Positions 8,652 to 18,334 of a DNA stretch of 64,000 nucleotides are shown here, piece by piece. How positions within the stretch are numbered: the first letter of the stretch is position 1; each line of letters opens with the position of its first letter. Source of the DNA: an uncultured Cellvibrio sp. (GTDB lineage Bacteria > Pseudomonadota > Gammaproteobacteria > Pseudomonadales > Cellvibrionaceae); contig CAMLKG010000006.1 of NCBI GenBank assembly GCA_946480695.1, positions 1 through 64,000 on the forward strand, in the 5' to 3' direction. The position numbers and the translations under genes were made by a program. The notes under the pieces were generated by a model. It made no database searches. It was not told the DNA's origin and saw only the letters and a list, made by a program, of their open reading frames with translations.

Positions 8652-11600
8652 CTACCCCTATCACGGGTCTGAGATTGCCATTATTGGTATGGCGGCTCGA
8701 TTCCCCGGAGCCGATTCAATCGATGAGTTTTGGCAAAATCTTTGTTTGCAGCGTGAGGGCATCCGTTTTTTTACTGATGAAGAACTGGTGGCAGTTGGCG
8801 TGTCTGAAGAGCTGTTGCAGGATCCGACTTATGTGAAAGCTAAAGGCATTATTCGCGATTGTAACGATTTTGATGCGGCATTTTTTAATTACAGTGATCG
8901 CGAGGCCGTGTTAATGGATCCTCAATTACGCTTGTATCACGAATGCGCATGGCATGCTTTGGAAGACTCCGGTTATACCAGGAAGGGCGGAAATGAACTA
9001 ATAGGTGTATTTGGTGGCGCATCAGCGAATGCGTTGTGGACGGCACAATACGCCCTGGTTGCCGAGCAGGGTGGGGCAGCTGCCTACGAGATAATCAATG
9101 TAATTAGCAGAGATTTTTTCAACAGTCGTCTTGCTTATAAACTTGACCTAAAAGGGCCGGCAGTTACAGTGCAAACTGCTTGTTCAACCGCGCTGGTTGC
9201 TGTTCACCAAGCCTGTCAGAGTTTGTTGAGCGGTGATTCTGATATTGCATTGGCAGGTGCTGTTTCCCTTTCTCTTAATCCGGCTTTATCCGCACCCGAA
9301 CAGCAAGGATATCGGTATCAGGAAGGGATGATTTTATCGCCAGATGGTCATTGCCGTCCGTTCGATCAAGATGCACAAGGGACTGTGTTGAGTGACGGTG
9401 TGGGCTTTGTAGTATTGAAGCGGCTGCAGGAGGCTATTGACGATGGTGATCATATTTACGCAACCATCAAAGGTTCAGCAATCAATAACGATGGTAATAA
9501 AAAAATAGGTTATACCGCGCCCAGTGTCACCGGGCAGCGCGAAGTAGTAGAAGCTGCATTAAATATTGCCGGTGTCGATGCGGGCAGTGTCGGATATATT
9601 GAGGCACATGGTACGGGCACTAATTTGGGCGACCCGATTGAGATGCAGGCGTTGTTGCAAGCCTACGATGGATTTCAATACAACCCCTGCTATTTAGGCT
9701 CAGTTAAAAGTAATCTCGGCCATCTCGATACGGCTGCCGGAATAGCAGGGTTGATCAAAACGGTTTTGACAGTAAAAAACGCTAAAATTCCCGCGACTTT
9801 GCATTTCGCTCAATTGAACAGCAAGTGTGATCTCAGCACTACCCAGCTGCAAATTGCAAGCACCAATCGTGATTGGCAGAGTGATAAACCTTTGCGCGCT
9901 GCTGTCAGTTCTTTCGGTATTGGGGGAACAAATGCACATGTAATTGTTGAAGAATATATTCCACCTTTGTCTGCAAACAACCTGGCTCCAGCTTGGTCAG
10001 TGCTGCCGTTGTCCGCAAAAACAGAAACTTCTTTACTCTCATACAAATTGCAGTTGAGCCAGTGGCTTCCCAGCGCACAGTCAATTTCCGATGTGGCCTA
10101 TACCTTGGCAGAAAGACGGACCATGTTTGATGTTCGCCAAGGAATTATCGCCAATGATAAAGGGGGGATAGTCTTTGCATCCGCCGTCGGGCAACGTAAA
10201 GCAACACCCAACATTTATTGGATGTTCAGTGGTCAGGGAACTCAATACCTGCAAATGGGTAAGGGCTTGTATGAGAGCGAACCAGCGTACAAGAGTGCTG
10301 TTAATCAATGTCTGGCCCTAATTCATGAAATGGGAGGGCCGGATATCCATGATTTAATCCTGGGCGCCGACACCTCTGATGAGGCAGAGCTACGCTTGCG
10401 TAGGACAGATGCTACCCAATTAACATTGTTTACCGTGGAATATGCATTAAGCCAATTATTGCTCACTTGGGGGGGGCAACCAAAAGGTTGTATTGGCCAT
10501 AGTCTGGGTGAATATGTCGCTGCCTGTCTGGCCGGTGTTTTTTCATTGCCTGATGCGCTCAAGCTGGTATTGGCACGAGCCAGGTTAATGGCCAAAACCG
10601 AGCCGGGGGCAATGCTGGCCGTACATCAAAATGTTGCTTCTTTTGATGCGACTCAATGGCCAGGGCTTTCCATTGCCGCAGTGAATACGGAGCAGGATTT
10701 TGTAGTCGCTGGTACAGAGTTTCAAATTAGTGCGCTTGCTGATCACATGAATACTCAAGGCGTTGGGGTTACACCCTTACGAACTTCGCATGCCTTTCAT
10801 TCAGCGTTGATGGATCCCATTCTTGCTGAGTTTTCCAATGCGTTACGGTCAATAAATATCAATCGTCCAAAGCTACCGATCATATCCAACGTAAGTGGCG
10901 ATTGGGTTGAACCAGATGTTATGGCAACCGTTGATTACTGGGTTTCTCATTTACGTGAAACTGTCGTTTTTCACAAAGGGCTTACGCGACTATTACAAGA
11001 TGAACAAGCCGTTTTACTTGAGATAGGGCCAGGCAAGACATTGACGTCTTTTGCTCGCCAACATCCGGCGCGCGGGCCCATGCAACTGGCACTCAATAGT
11101 TTACGGAGCGCGCGGGAAACTGAACCTGACGCATTGAGTATCCGGCGAGCCGTCGCTGAACTTTACGCTGAAGGTTTGGCTATAGATTGGCGGTTATGCA
11201 ACGCGACAGCCGGAAAATTGTGTTCATTGCCGCCATATGCATTTGATCGGCAGACATATTTATCTAAATTCAAAGGTTTTGGCCCAGGTTTATCGTCGAT
11301 ATCCCCAGAAGGGTTTTACCAGCAGCATTGGGTAGGGTTTGAAACTGCCGAGTGGAACGAGCAGGAAGTCAATGCAACTGAAAATACGCTACTGCTACTT
11401 CGTGATGGCTCACCCGACGAGGAGGTCTTAATTCGGGGGTTGATGGAGAAAGGTTTTCAATTAATTGAGGTTAGGGTAGGTGAATCTTTTAAGCGGCTTG
11501 CCCCCGGCCAGTATCAATTGCGTCCTGATGTAGTAGAGGATTATCTACTGTTGGGACAGGAACTGGCACGTGCAACCGCACTGCCTGTAAAAGTTATTCA

Positions 11601-14064
11601 GTTATGGCAAGCAAGGTCAGCTGCGCTCCGGTATCGGCCTTTTAGTGGCCTGCTATTGCTAACTCAGGCTTTTAATCAATTGGGTTTTAGCAACGCCATG
11701 TCCGTATATGCGGTAGCCGAAGGTGCCTACCGGGTAAATGGTGATGAACAATTAAATCCGGATTCGGCGTTGGTATATGGTCCAATCAGAGTTATTGGCC
11801 AGGAATATCCACATATTCGCTGCCATCTTTTGGAGATCAAGCCGGGTAGTTTGATAGTCCAGGCTGGATCCCTGGTCAGTGCAATTTGCAGTGCGGAGTT
11901 GCCTCTTGTTACCGCCCTGCGTGGTGATCTCGCGTGGCGGCGTGAATTTACTGCATTAGGGGAAAATTGGCAGGCCAAGACGACAGGAGAAGGATTCCGT
12001 CGGGAAGGAGTGTATCTGATAACTGGTGGCTTCGGTGGCTTGGGCGCTGAATTGGCCCGTTATCTCGCCCGCGAATATAAAGCCCGATTGGTGTTGTGTA
12101 GTCGGCAGGATCGTCGCGATCATCCATTGTTAGCTGAGATAGATTCTTTGGGTGGGCGTGCTGTAGCAATAGAGGCAGATACGCGTAATGCACAAGTAAT
12201 AGATGATCTTGTGGATAGTACATTTAGTCATTTTGGTGCAATAAATGGTATTATCCATACAGCTGGTGCACCTGGCGAAACGATGATCCAGCGCCATCGT
12301 CTGGAAACTGCAATCGATGTTATTGCTACCAAACTTGCAACTGCTACCCGCATGGTGGACCTGACGGAGAAGCATTCGCTGGATTTGCTGGTATTTTTCT
12401 CTTCGGTTACCGGGATTCTTGGTGGTCTTGGGCAGATTGACTATTGTGCTGCCAATGCCGGTCTGGATGCTGTTGTAGAATCCGCTCGCACTAAAGGTTT
12501 ACGTCAGGTTTATAGCATTCGTTGGGATGCATGGCGTGAGGCGGGTATGGCGTTGGACGCGCTAAATGGAAAATTAAATATTCTGGAGCGGACAGAGCAT
12601 CCTTTTGTTGGTGATTTGTTAAGTAAAAATGACGCAGTCAGTATTTATCGGCAAGAGATAAATGTGCACTCTTGTTGGGCTCTTGATGAGCACTGGGTGA
12701 TGGGGGTACCTACGATTGCTGGCACTACCTATCTGGAAATGATTGGCGCTGCATACACTCGGCAAACAGGTCTGGATGAAAAATATTTCAGTGATATCTA
12801 CTTTCTCGCACCATTGTCGTTAGCGTTGGATGAAAGTGCGGATGTATATACGAAGCTTGTTAAGGAGGGTGACTCCTACCACTTTGAAGTGGGTAGTTAT
12901 CATCGGCAGCACCAGCGGTGGCAATTACATGCGCGTGGGCAAATCAGTGCCGTTCCGCCTGGAAAATCTAGTCTTGCGCTATCCCTGACGGATCTTAAAA
13001 CAAAATATACAGATCGTTATATTAACGAAATTCAAGGCGCTGCTCATCTGGGAGTGCTGGCCATGGGCGTCTCCCTTTCTAAAGAACAACAAGACGCCCT
13101 AATGAAATATGGCGAGCGCTGGGCGGTGGTACAAGAGGTTTGGTTAGGCTCACAAAGTGGCTTGGCGAGGTTGCAATTACCCCCGCAATTTCATGGCGAG
13201 ATGGCAAAAATGCTGTTGCACCCATCTATGCTCGATTGTGCTTTGTCTTTTTTAAGGGCGTTTTTGGATGGTGGTGTATACATTCCTATCAGCTATCACA
13301 TTATGGTGCAATATAAGCCGCTGCCTGCTGAGTTTTATAGCCATGTTTGTCTCACCTCAGCATTGGATAAGCAGCTCGGTGTTATGAGTTTTGATATTCA
13401 ATTAGTTTCCTGTAGTGGTGAACTACTTGCAGAAATTCATCAATTTACCATGCGACGGATAGAAGCTGATTTTGCATCCGCAAATTTAGCAGGTCGAACA
13501 TTACCTATTCCTGACTTTGTACATCAATTCCGCCTTATGTCCCAAGGTATAACCAGTGAATCCGGGCTGCAAGCATTGGAGCAGATAGTACGCTCTGCAC
13601 ATTCTCTGCCATTGGTTGCTGCCTCGGACTTTGCCAAGCGTCATGCAAATGCAGATCAAGGTGATATGGGATTATTTAGTGCGCAACATATGGCTGCACA
13701 ACAAGTGAGATCCAGGCCTAAGATAAGCGTGGAATATGTTACGCCCAGAACACCACAACAACAGCAATTAGCTGATGTCTGGCAACAAATGCTAGGTTAC
13801 GAACAAGTTGGAATTCAGGATGATTTTTTTGAGTTGGGCGGCGATTCGCTCCTGCTGATGCAAATACATAAAAAAGTTCAGTCACTGTTTAATAACAATA
13901 TTGCAATCGTCGAGTTATATAACCACCCAACAATTCAAAGGCTTGTGGATCATATAAATGCGCAACAAAATAACCAGGTAGATACAGCGTTAGAGGAAGT
14001 TTCAAATCGTATTGATAAACAGAAAGCTGCTGCCGCGCGTCGTCGCCAGGCTAGAGTTGAATAG
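8641..14064 (+). CDS. Type I modular PKS: KS-AT-(pseudoKR)-KR-DH-ACP
   Basis: A single extension module of 1807 residues. The KS has Cys181 (TACSTAL), His323 (EAHGTGT) and His361 (SNLGHLD). The AT has Ser621 in GHSLGEY and HAFH at 717-720, a malonyl-CoA signature. A structural pseudo-KR region (about 880-1110) is followed by the catalytic KR with GGFGGLG at about 1129, Tyr1268 and Asn1272. A dehydratase-like hot-dog domain comes after the KR: His1351 in HWVMGVPTIA and Asp1532 in HPSMLDCAL. The usual Pro of HxxxGxxxxP is Ala1360. The ACP has Ser1736 in LGGDSL, followed by a basic C-terminal tail (RRRQARVE). No ER, MT or TE is present. The gene overlaps the NRPS stop by 11 bases, so the two are co-translated. 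The expected output is a two-carbon extension reduced to a beta-hydroxy or alkene. DH after KR is unusual for a cis-AT module. Confidence 0.93.
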   Translation: MKSNYPYHGSEIAIIGMAARFPGADSIDEFWQNLCLQREGIRFFTDEELVAVGVSEELLQDPTYVKAKGIIRDCNDFDAAFFNYSDREAVLMDPQLRLYHECAWHALEDSGYTRKGGNELIGVFGGASANALWTAQYALVAEQGGAAAYEIINVISRDFFNSRLAYKLDLKGPAVTVQTACSTALVAVHQACQSLLSGDSDIALAGAVSLSLNPALSAPEQQGYRYQEGMILSPDGHCRPFDQDAQGTVLSDGVGFVVLKRLQEAIDDGDHIYATIKGSAINNDGNKKIGYTAPSVTGQREVVEAALNIAGVDAGSVGYIEAHGTGTNLGDPIEMQALLQAYDGFQYNPCYLGSVKSNLGHLDTAAGIAGLIKTVLTVKNAKIPATLHFAQLNSKCDLSTTQLQIASTNRDWQSDKPLRAAVSSFGIGGTNAHVIVEEYIPPLSANNLAPAWSVLPLSAKTETSLLSYKLQLSQWLPSAQSISDVAYTLAERRTMFDVRQGIIANDKGGIVFASAVGQRKATPNIYWMFSGQGTQYLQMGKGLYESEPAYKSAVNQCLALIHEMGGPDIHDLILGADTSDEAELRLRRTDATQLTLFTVEYALSQLLLTWGGQPKGCIGHSLGEYVAACLAGVFSLPDALKLVLARARLMAKTEPGAMLAVHQNVASFDATQWPGLSIAAVNTEQDFVVAGTEFQISALADHMNTQGVGVTPLRTSHAFHSALMDPILAEFSNALRSININRPKLPIISNVSGDWVEPDVMATVDYWVSHLRETVVFHKGLTRLLQDEQAVLLEIGPGKTLTSFARQHPARGPMQLALNSLRSARETEPDALSIRRAVAELYAEGLAIDWRLCNATAGKLCSLPPYAFDRQTYLSKFKGFGPGLSSISPEGFYQQHWVGFETAEWNEQEVNATENTLLLLRDGSPDEEVLIRGLMEKGFQLIEVRVGESFKRLAPGQYQLRPDVVEDYLLLGQELARATALPVKVIQLWQARSAALRYRPFSGLLLLTQAFNQLGFSNAMSVYAVAEGAYRVNGDEQLNPDSALVYGPIRVIGQEYPHIRCHLLEIKPGSLIVQAGSLVSAICSAELPLVTALRGDLAWRREFTALGENWQAKTTGEGFRREGVYLITGGFGGLGAELARYLAREYKARLVLCSRQDRRDHPLLAEIDSLGGRAVAIEADTRNAQVIDDLVDSTFSHFGAINGIIHTAGAPGETMIQRHRLETAIDVIATKLATATRMVDLTEKHSLDLLVFFSSVTGILGGLGQIDYCAANAGLDAVVESARTKGLRQVYSIRWDAWREAGMALDALNGKLNILERTEHPFVGDLLSKNDAVSIYRQEINVHSCWALDEHWVMGVPTIAGTTYLEMIGAAYTRQTGLDEKYFSDIYFLAPLSLALDESADVYTKLVKEGDSYHFEVGSYHRQHQRWQLHARGQISAVPPGKSSLALSLTDLKTKYTDRYINEIQGAAHLGVLAMGVSLSKEQQDALMKYGERWAVVQEVWLGSQSGLARLQLPPQFHGEMAKMLLHPSMLDCALSFLRAFLDGGVYIPISYHIMVQYKPLPAEFYSHVCLTSALDKQLGVMSFDIQLVSCSGELLAEIHQFTMRRIEADFASANLAGRTLPIPDFVHQFRLMSQGITSESGLQALEQIVRSAHSLPLVAASDFAKRHANADQGDMGLFSAQHMAAQQVRSRPKISVEYVTPRTPQQQQLADVWQQMLGYEQVGIQDDFFELGGDSLLLMQIHKKVQSLFNNNIAIVELYNHPTIQRLVDHINAQQNNQVDTALEEVSNRIDKQKAAAARRRQARVE

Positions 14065-14280
14065 CGCGAATTGCTTTATAGCAAGGAAGGTAAATAATTT
14101 CTTTGCATTGGTTTGGTCGGCCACTAAATCTATGGTGGCTGCGCATATCGCTAAACCTATTGCGAGCAAAAGGCTATTTTTTAAAAATAGTGAATTTTGT
14201 TCAATGGCAAATCGAAGGTCTGTACAATCAACCGTCAGTTTAAACTGCCATACGTTGATGAATAAACTTCATGGATTTTT

Positions 14281-15633
14281 ATGTATACTAATAAACTGTT
14301 AGTACTAGTAATTGAAGACAATCGCGAAATTCGTCTTTCTGCTCGTTTTATCTTGGAAGATTTTGGTTTTCTGGTAGATGAAGTAGAGAGTCCCTCTCAT
14401 GCAAGTGATTGGCTCATGCGTAATAAAGCCGATTTAATTTTGCTGGACATGAACTTCGGCCTCGATACTACATCGGGGAAAGAGGGGCTGAATTTTTTAA
14501 AATGGTTGAGGCAAAAAGGATTGGACATACCAGTTGTGGCAATGACAGCTTGGTCCAATACCGAGTTAGTTGTAAAGGCTATGCGCATGGGCGCCAATGA
14601 TTTTATTGAAAAACCATGGGACAACAATCGCCTTAACCAGGTTTTGCAGCAAACCCTGAAGTTACACACTTTGCACAAGGATAATCTCGCATTACACCAG
14701 CGCCTTGAATGTACACTTCCTGTACTGATATGGGACAGTGAGGTAATGGACAAGTTGGTGCAACAACTCTCGGTAGTGGCGCCCACCGACGCCAACATTC
14801 TGTTAACGGGTGAAAATGGCACAGGCAAAAGCCAATTTGCTCATTGGATACACCTAAATTCGCTTCGAGCGCGAGAACCCATTATTTCGGTCAACATGGG
14901 GGCGATCCCCGAGTTATTATTTGAAAGTGATATGTTTGGCCATAAACGAGGTGCTTTTACCGATGCCAAGGAACAACGCATTGGGCGTTTTGAATTGGCC
15001 GGATGCGGGACCCTATTCATGGACGAAATTGGTACCATCCCATTGGCGCAACAAACTAAATTGCTCAGGGTATTGGAGTCTGGTGAATTTGAAATGGTCG
15101 GTTCCAGTCAGACGCAACGTACGGATGCGCGTATTATCAGCGCGAGCAATTGCGATTTTGCCAAATTGATTGCTGAGGGCACGTTTCGACAGGATTTGTA
15201 TTATCGCCTCAATACCCTGGAATTTAGAGTGCCGCCACTACGTGAAAGGCCTGCGGATATTCCAGTGCTCGCGCGCTTTTTCGTTGAAAAGCATGGACAC
15301 CGTTATCGCAAGCCCGAACTCAAGTTATCCAATTCAGCTTTTAAATCATTGCAGGCTTATTCTTGGCCAGGAAACATTCGTGAACTTAGTCATGTTATGG
15401 AACGTGCCGTATTATTGGCTCAGCATGATGAGCTGACATCATCCGAATTGAACCTGAGTCCGGCGACTGCTCCGGAAAAATTACCGCTTATGGCGCTTGA
15501 CGCGGCAGAACTACAATTAATTCGCCAAGCCTTGGCTGAATGCGAAGGAAATAAACAAAAAGCGGCCAGTTTGCTTGGTATCACCAAGTCATCCCTGTAT
15601 AGACGGATAGAAAAGTATGATCTGGCAAACTGA
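14281..15633 (+). CDS. Sigma-54-dependent response regulator (NtrC family)
   Basis: A 450-residue protein with three parts. The receiver domain (1-125) carries the acidic pocket VIEDN and the phospho-acceptor in LLDMNF. The AAA+ domain (about 150-375) has Walker A GENGTGKS and the sigma-54 contact loop GAFTDA in place of the usual GAFTGA, plus Walker B FMDEIG. A Fis-type helix-turn-helix at the end reads NKQKAASLLGITKSSLYRR. It is followed with a 17-base overlap by its histidine kinase. The nearest target is the sigma-54 promoter at 16993, in front of the MacAB-like exporter. The pair probably senses envelope stress or the exported product and induces efflux; the signal is unknown. Confidence 0.92.
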   Translation: MYTNKLLVLVIEDNREIRLSARFILEDFGFLVDEVESPSHASDWLMRNKADLILLDMNFGLDTTSGKEGLNFLKWLRQKGLDIPVVAMTAWSNTELVVKAMRMGANDFIEKPWDNNRLNQVLQQTLKLHTLHKDNLALHQRLECTLPVLIWDSEVMDKLVQQLSVVAPTDANILLTGENGTGKSQFAHWIHLNSLRAREPIISVNMGAIPELLFESDMFGHKRGAFTDAKEQRIGRFELAGCGTLFMDEIGTIPLAQQTKLLRVLESGEFEMVGSSQTQRTDARIISASNCDFAKLIAEGTFRQDLYYRLNTLEFRVPPLRERPADIPVLARFFVEKHGHRYRKPELKLSNSAFKSLQAYSWPGNIRELSHVMERAVLLAQHDELTSSELNLSPATAPEKLPLMALDAAELQLIRQALAECEGNKQKAASLLGITKSSLYRRIEKYDLAN

Positions 15634-16915
15634 TTCATTGGAAGCCAGATTAAAAATAATATTTTTTTTGTTTTTGTCTTTTCAAATAGGTTGTTGCATT
15701 TTTTTGTTAACCGTTTTGCCTCTTTGGCAGGTAATTCTGTTGGGGTTGGGCAATTGTATTCTCATAGCTTTTCTATTGAGAGGTTTGTCTAACCAGTTAA
15801 TGGCAGTGTTTCGTCGTACAAGTTTACAAATAGAAGCTTCGCAAAATGAGGATTATAGTTATTTTTCAAAACCTGTTTTTTCCAAAGGTAAAGTAGCGGA
15901 GTTTCATCAGCAGGTAAGAGTTTTTGGCGAATCGCTGCGGCAATACAAAAGTAATAATGATCAGCAATTGATTGTTTTATATCGGCTTATTGATCAATTG
16001 AACACACCTATTTTAGTGTTTAATCAAAAAGTTCAGTTGAACTATGCAAATTTGGCATTTATAGAACTCTTTAATCAGCCCTGGCAGACTTTGCGCTATT
16101 CGTCACCAGCATTATTGGGTTTGATAAAAAAGAACAAATGGGAATTTATGGATAACACTAAAGCTCAAAAGTGGCAAATTCGCCATAGTTCTTTTCTGGA
16201 GCAAGGAAAAAGTCATCAACTGCTGGTATTCATCGATATACAAACTGCACTACGGGAAAGTCAGGTAGAAGCTTGGCAAAAGCTTATCAGGGTGCTAAGC
16301 CATGAAATTCGTAATTCTTTGACGCCTGTTGCTGCTTTGACGCAAAATCTCCACTCAAAAACTACCTGCTCTCGCACACAAAAAGCATTGGAGGTGATTG
16401 GCGAACGCTGTAAACATTTACAGGATTTTGTCAGTCGTTACTCGGATTTACACAAACCTTTGCACCTCGCACCAAAGCAGTTAAAAGCGCAACTGCTTTT
16501 TGAGCAGGTTGCAGGACTATTCCCTAATATTGTTTTGCGTCCCAGGGGGCTGCAGTTGCACCTTTGGGTGGATGCTGCATTGCTCCAACAAGTGCTCATT
16601 AACCTGATTAAAAATGCTATTGAAGCTGGCGGTACAACAGGAGTTATTGAAATCATTTTTAGCCAGAGTGAATTTCATAGTGAGATCCAGATTCTTGATA
16701 CGGGGCAGGGCATTGCGAATCCAGATAATTTATTTGTCCCTTTTTACAGTACCAAGCCTCACGGTCAAGGGATAGGTCTAAGCCTGAGTCGTCACATAAT
16801 CGAACAAATGGGTGGATATTTAAGTTTGAGTAATAGGGTGCAGGGTCATGGCGCCTGCGCACATATACGTTTGCCTCGGTTAACGGAGGGGGAAAGTCCA
16901 CTATTGAAAAATTAG
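15617..16915 (+). CDS. Membrane sensor histidine kinase, partner of the adjacent sigma-54 regulator
   Basis: A 432-residue kinase. Two closely spaced membrane segments (about 12-58) leave almost no periplasmic loop, so it probably senses the membrane or the cytoplasm. A PAS-like stretch (about 115-205) precedes the HisKA box VLSHEIRNSLTP with the phosphorylated His. The ATPase domain shows the N box LINLIKNAIEAGG, the G1 box LDTGQGIANP and the G2 box GQGIGLSLSRHII. Its start lies within the last codons of the regulator gene, indicating translational coupling. The same regulator-kinase-adaptor-ATPase-permease order is a common operon block in marine and soil gammaproteobacteria. Confidence 0.9.
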   Translation: MIWQTDSLEARLKIIFFLFLSFQIGCCIFLLTVLPLWQVILLGLGNCILIAFLLRGLSNQLMAVFRRTSLQIEASQNEDYSYFSKPVFSKGKVAEFHQQVRVFGESLRQYKSNNDQQLIVLYRLIDQLNTPILVFNQKVQLNYANLAFIELFNQPWQTLRYSSPALLGLIKKNKWEFMDNTKAQKWQIRHSSFLEQGKSHQLLVFIDIQTALRESQVEAWQKLIRVLSHEIRNSLTPVAALTQNLHSKTTCSRTQKALEVIGERCKHLQDFVSRYSDLHKPLHLAPKQLKAQLLFEQVAGLFPNIVLRPRGLQLHLWVDAALLQQVLINLIKNAIEAGGTTGVIEIIFSQSEFHSEIQILDTGQGIANPDNLFVPFYSTKPHGQGIGLSLSRHIIEQMGGYLSLSNRVQGHGACAHIRLPRLTEGESPLLKN

Positions 16916-16917
16916 TA

Positions 16918-16929
16918 TCCGATATCGGA
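16918..16929. promoter_or_regulatory. 12-bp perfect palindrome, candidate enhancer site for the NtrC-like regulator
   Basis: The sequence TCCGATATCGGA is a perfect palindrome about 65 bases upstream of the -24 element of the adaptor promoter. NtrC-type regulators bind dyad sites at such distances. No second copy was noticed nearby, so the assignment is tentative. Confidence 0.35.
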
Positions 16930-16992
16930 CATTGGATGATTGTTTTTCTCACATATTTATTAAAAAGCCTTTGAAATCAACGGGTTTTTATT

Positions 16993-17008
16993 TGGCATAC
17001 TATGTGCT
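16993..17008 (+). promoter_or_regulatory. Sigma-54 (-24/-12) promoter of the MacAB-like exporter operon
   Basis: The 16-mer TGGCATACTATGTGCT has GG and GC exactly ten bases apart and matches 9 of the 12 defined positions of TGGCACG-N4-TTGCW. It lies 36 bases before the adaptor ATG, and the genes just upstream encode a sigma-54 regulator and kinase. Context makes this more credible than the score alone. Confidence 0.7.
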
Positions 17009-17044
17009 TTAAGGTTTGCTCCCTCATTTAAAAAGCTAAATTTT

Positions 17045-18295
17045 ATGGATATCGCAAAACCTAAACAGCAAAATCGAGTCAATCGCCGTGTTTTAATCGG
17101 CGGTGCAATTGCAGTGGTGCTGGTACTACTACTGAGCGTTTTTTTGCAAGCCAAGGTACAACCTAAAGTTGAACTCAATAAGTTGTTGTTGGGCGCGGTG
17201 CAGCGAGGTGACTTGCAAGTGACTGTAGATGGCTATGGCATATTGCGCTCAGATAAACAGACACTGATTACCGCATTAACACCTGCAACGGTTGCTGAAG
17301 TTAAATTGCGTCCGGGCGCGCAAGTTGAGGAAGACAGCGTCATATTACGTTTGGATAATCCAGCATTGTTGCAGGAAGTGGAAGCCGCCAGAATTGCTCT
17401 TGTACAAGAGCAAGCCAATTTGCGTCGAATAAAGTTGACGAATGAGCGTGAGTTACTTAATGAACAATCTGCTTTGCTTGAGTTGACTGCTACAGTCGAA
17501 GGATTAACTTTACGCCGCGAGGCCGAAGAGGGATTGGTTATAAAGGGCATTGTACCTAAGGTAAATTTTCAAACTACGCTGCTTCAGCAGCGGCAATCGA
17601 TTGAGCGTGTTCAGTTTCAGAAAAAACGTATAGCGCAATTAAGAAAGGTTATAGGTGAAGCTGAGCTAATCCAGGATCAACAAATCAAACAAGTAGAAGC
17701 GCATTTTCAAGTTATGCAAAATCAGGCGGAACGTTTAATTGTTCGTGCCGGTATGAAAGGGGTATTGCAGCGGTTACCTGTTGAATTGGGGCAAAGCGTT
17801 CTCGCCGGACAGGAGCTGGCGCTTGTAGGCACTGATAAGGATTTAAAGGCGCTTATTCGTGTTTCACAAGCCAAGGCCGAGCAGCTTCAAATTGGCCAGT
17901 CTGCTCAAATCAACACTCGCCGTGAACGGGTTGCTGGGGTGGTGACCAGGGTCACGCCCGAAGTGCGCGATGGAACTATTGAGGTTGAGGTTGCATTTAA
18001 AGATGGGGTTCCTGCATCTGCCAGACCTGAACTCAATGTTGATGCGGTCATTTACACATCCAGGTTGACTAATACGTTATACGTTGAACGCCCGATGAAT
18101 GTGCAGAGCCACAGTAAGAGTAGGTTATTCATGACCGACGCCAATAATAAAATCGCCGACCTTCAACAAGTTAGTTTTGGTGCAGATTCAGGGCGTTTCA
18201 TCCAAATATTAAGTGGTGCAAAGGAAAGTGATCGTTTGATTTTGTCCGACATGAGCGGCTTTCGCGACGTAGAACAAATTCGTATCGTTCAATAA
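17045..18295 (+). CDS. Periplasmic adaptor subunit (HlyD/MacA-like) of a tripartite exporter
   Basis: A 416-residue membrane-fusion protein. An N-terminal membrane anchor (about residues 18-37) is followed by a split lipoyl/barrel region: DGYGILRSDKQTLITAL at the start and GVLQRLPVELGQSVLAGQEL after the hairpin. A long coiled-coil hairpin (about 110-230) rich in Glu, Gln and Arg would contact an outer-membrane channel. The adaptor joins the ATPase and permease encoded next to TolC-like proteins. In the pyoverdine system the equivalent subunit is PvdR. Transcription probably starts at the sigma-54 promoter just upstream. Confidence 0.88.
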   Translation: MDIAKPKQQNRVNRRVLIGGAIAVVLVLLLSVFLQAKVQPKVELNKLLLGAVQRGDLQVTVDGYGILRSDKQTLITALTPATVAEVKLRPGAQVEEDSVILRLDNPALLQEVEAARIALVQEQANLRRIKLTNERELLNEQSALLELTATVEGLTLRREAEEGLVIKGIVPKVNFQTTLLQQRQSIERVQFQKKRIAQLRKVIGEAELIQDQQIKQVEAHFQVMQNQAERLIVRAGMKGVLQRLPVELGQSVLAGQELALVGTDKDLKALIRVSQAKAEQLQIGQSAQINTRRERVAGVVTRVTPEVRDGTIEVEVAFKDGVPASARPELNVDAVIYTSRLTNTLYVERPMNVQSHSKSRLFMTDANNKIADLQQVSFGADSGRFIQILSGAKESDRLILSDMSGFRDVEQIRIVQ

Positions 18296-18334
18296 AAATT
18301 ATCTTGTTAATAAAATACTAGCCTGGGAGGCATC

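Noticed and set aside
14012..14302. An open frame across the end of the PKS gene and the following gap
   Set aside because: It overlaps the PKS C-terminus out of frame, has no ribosome site or recognisable sequence, and runs into the response regulator start.
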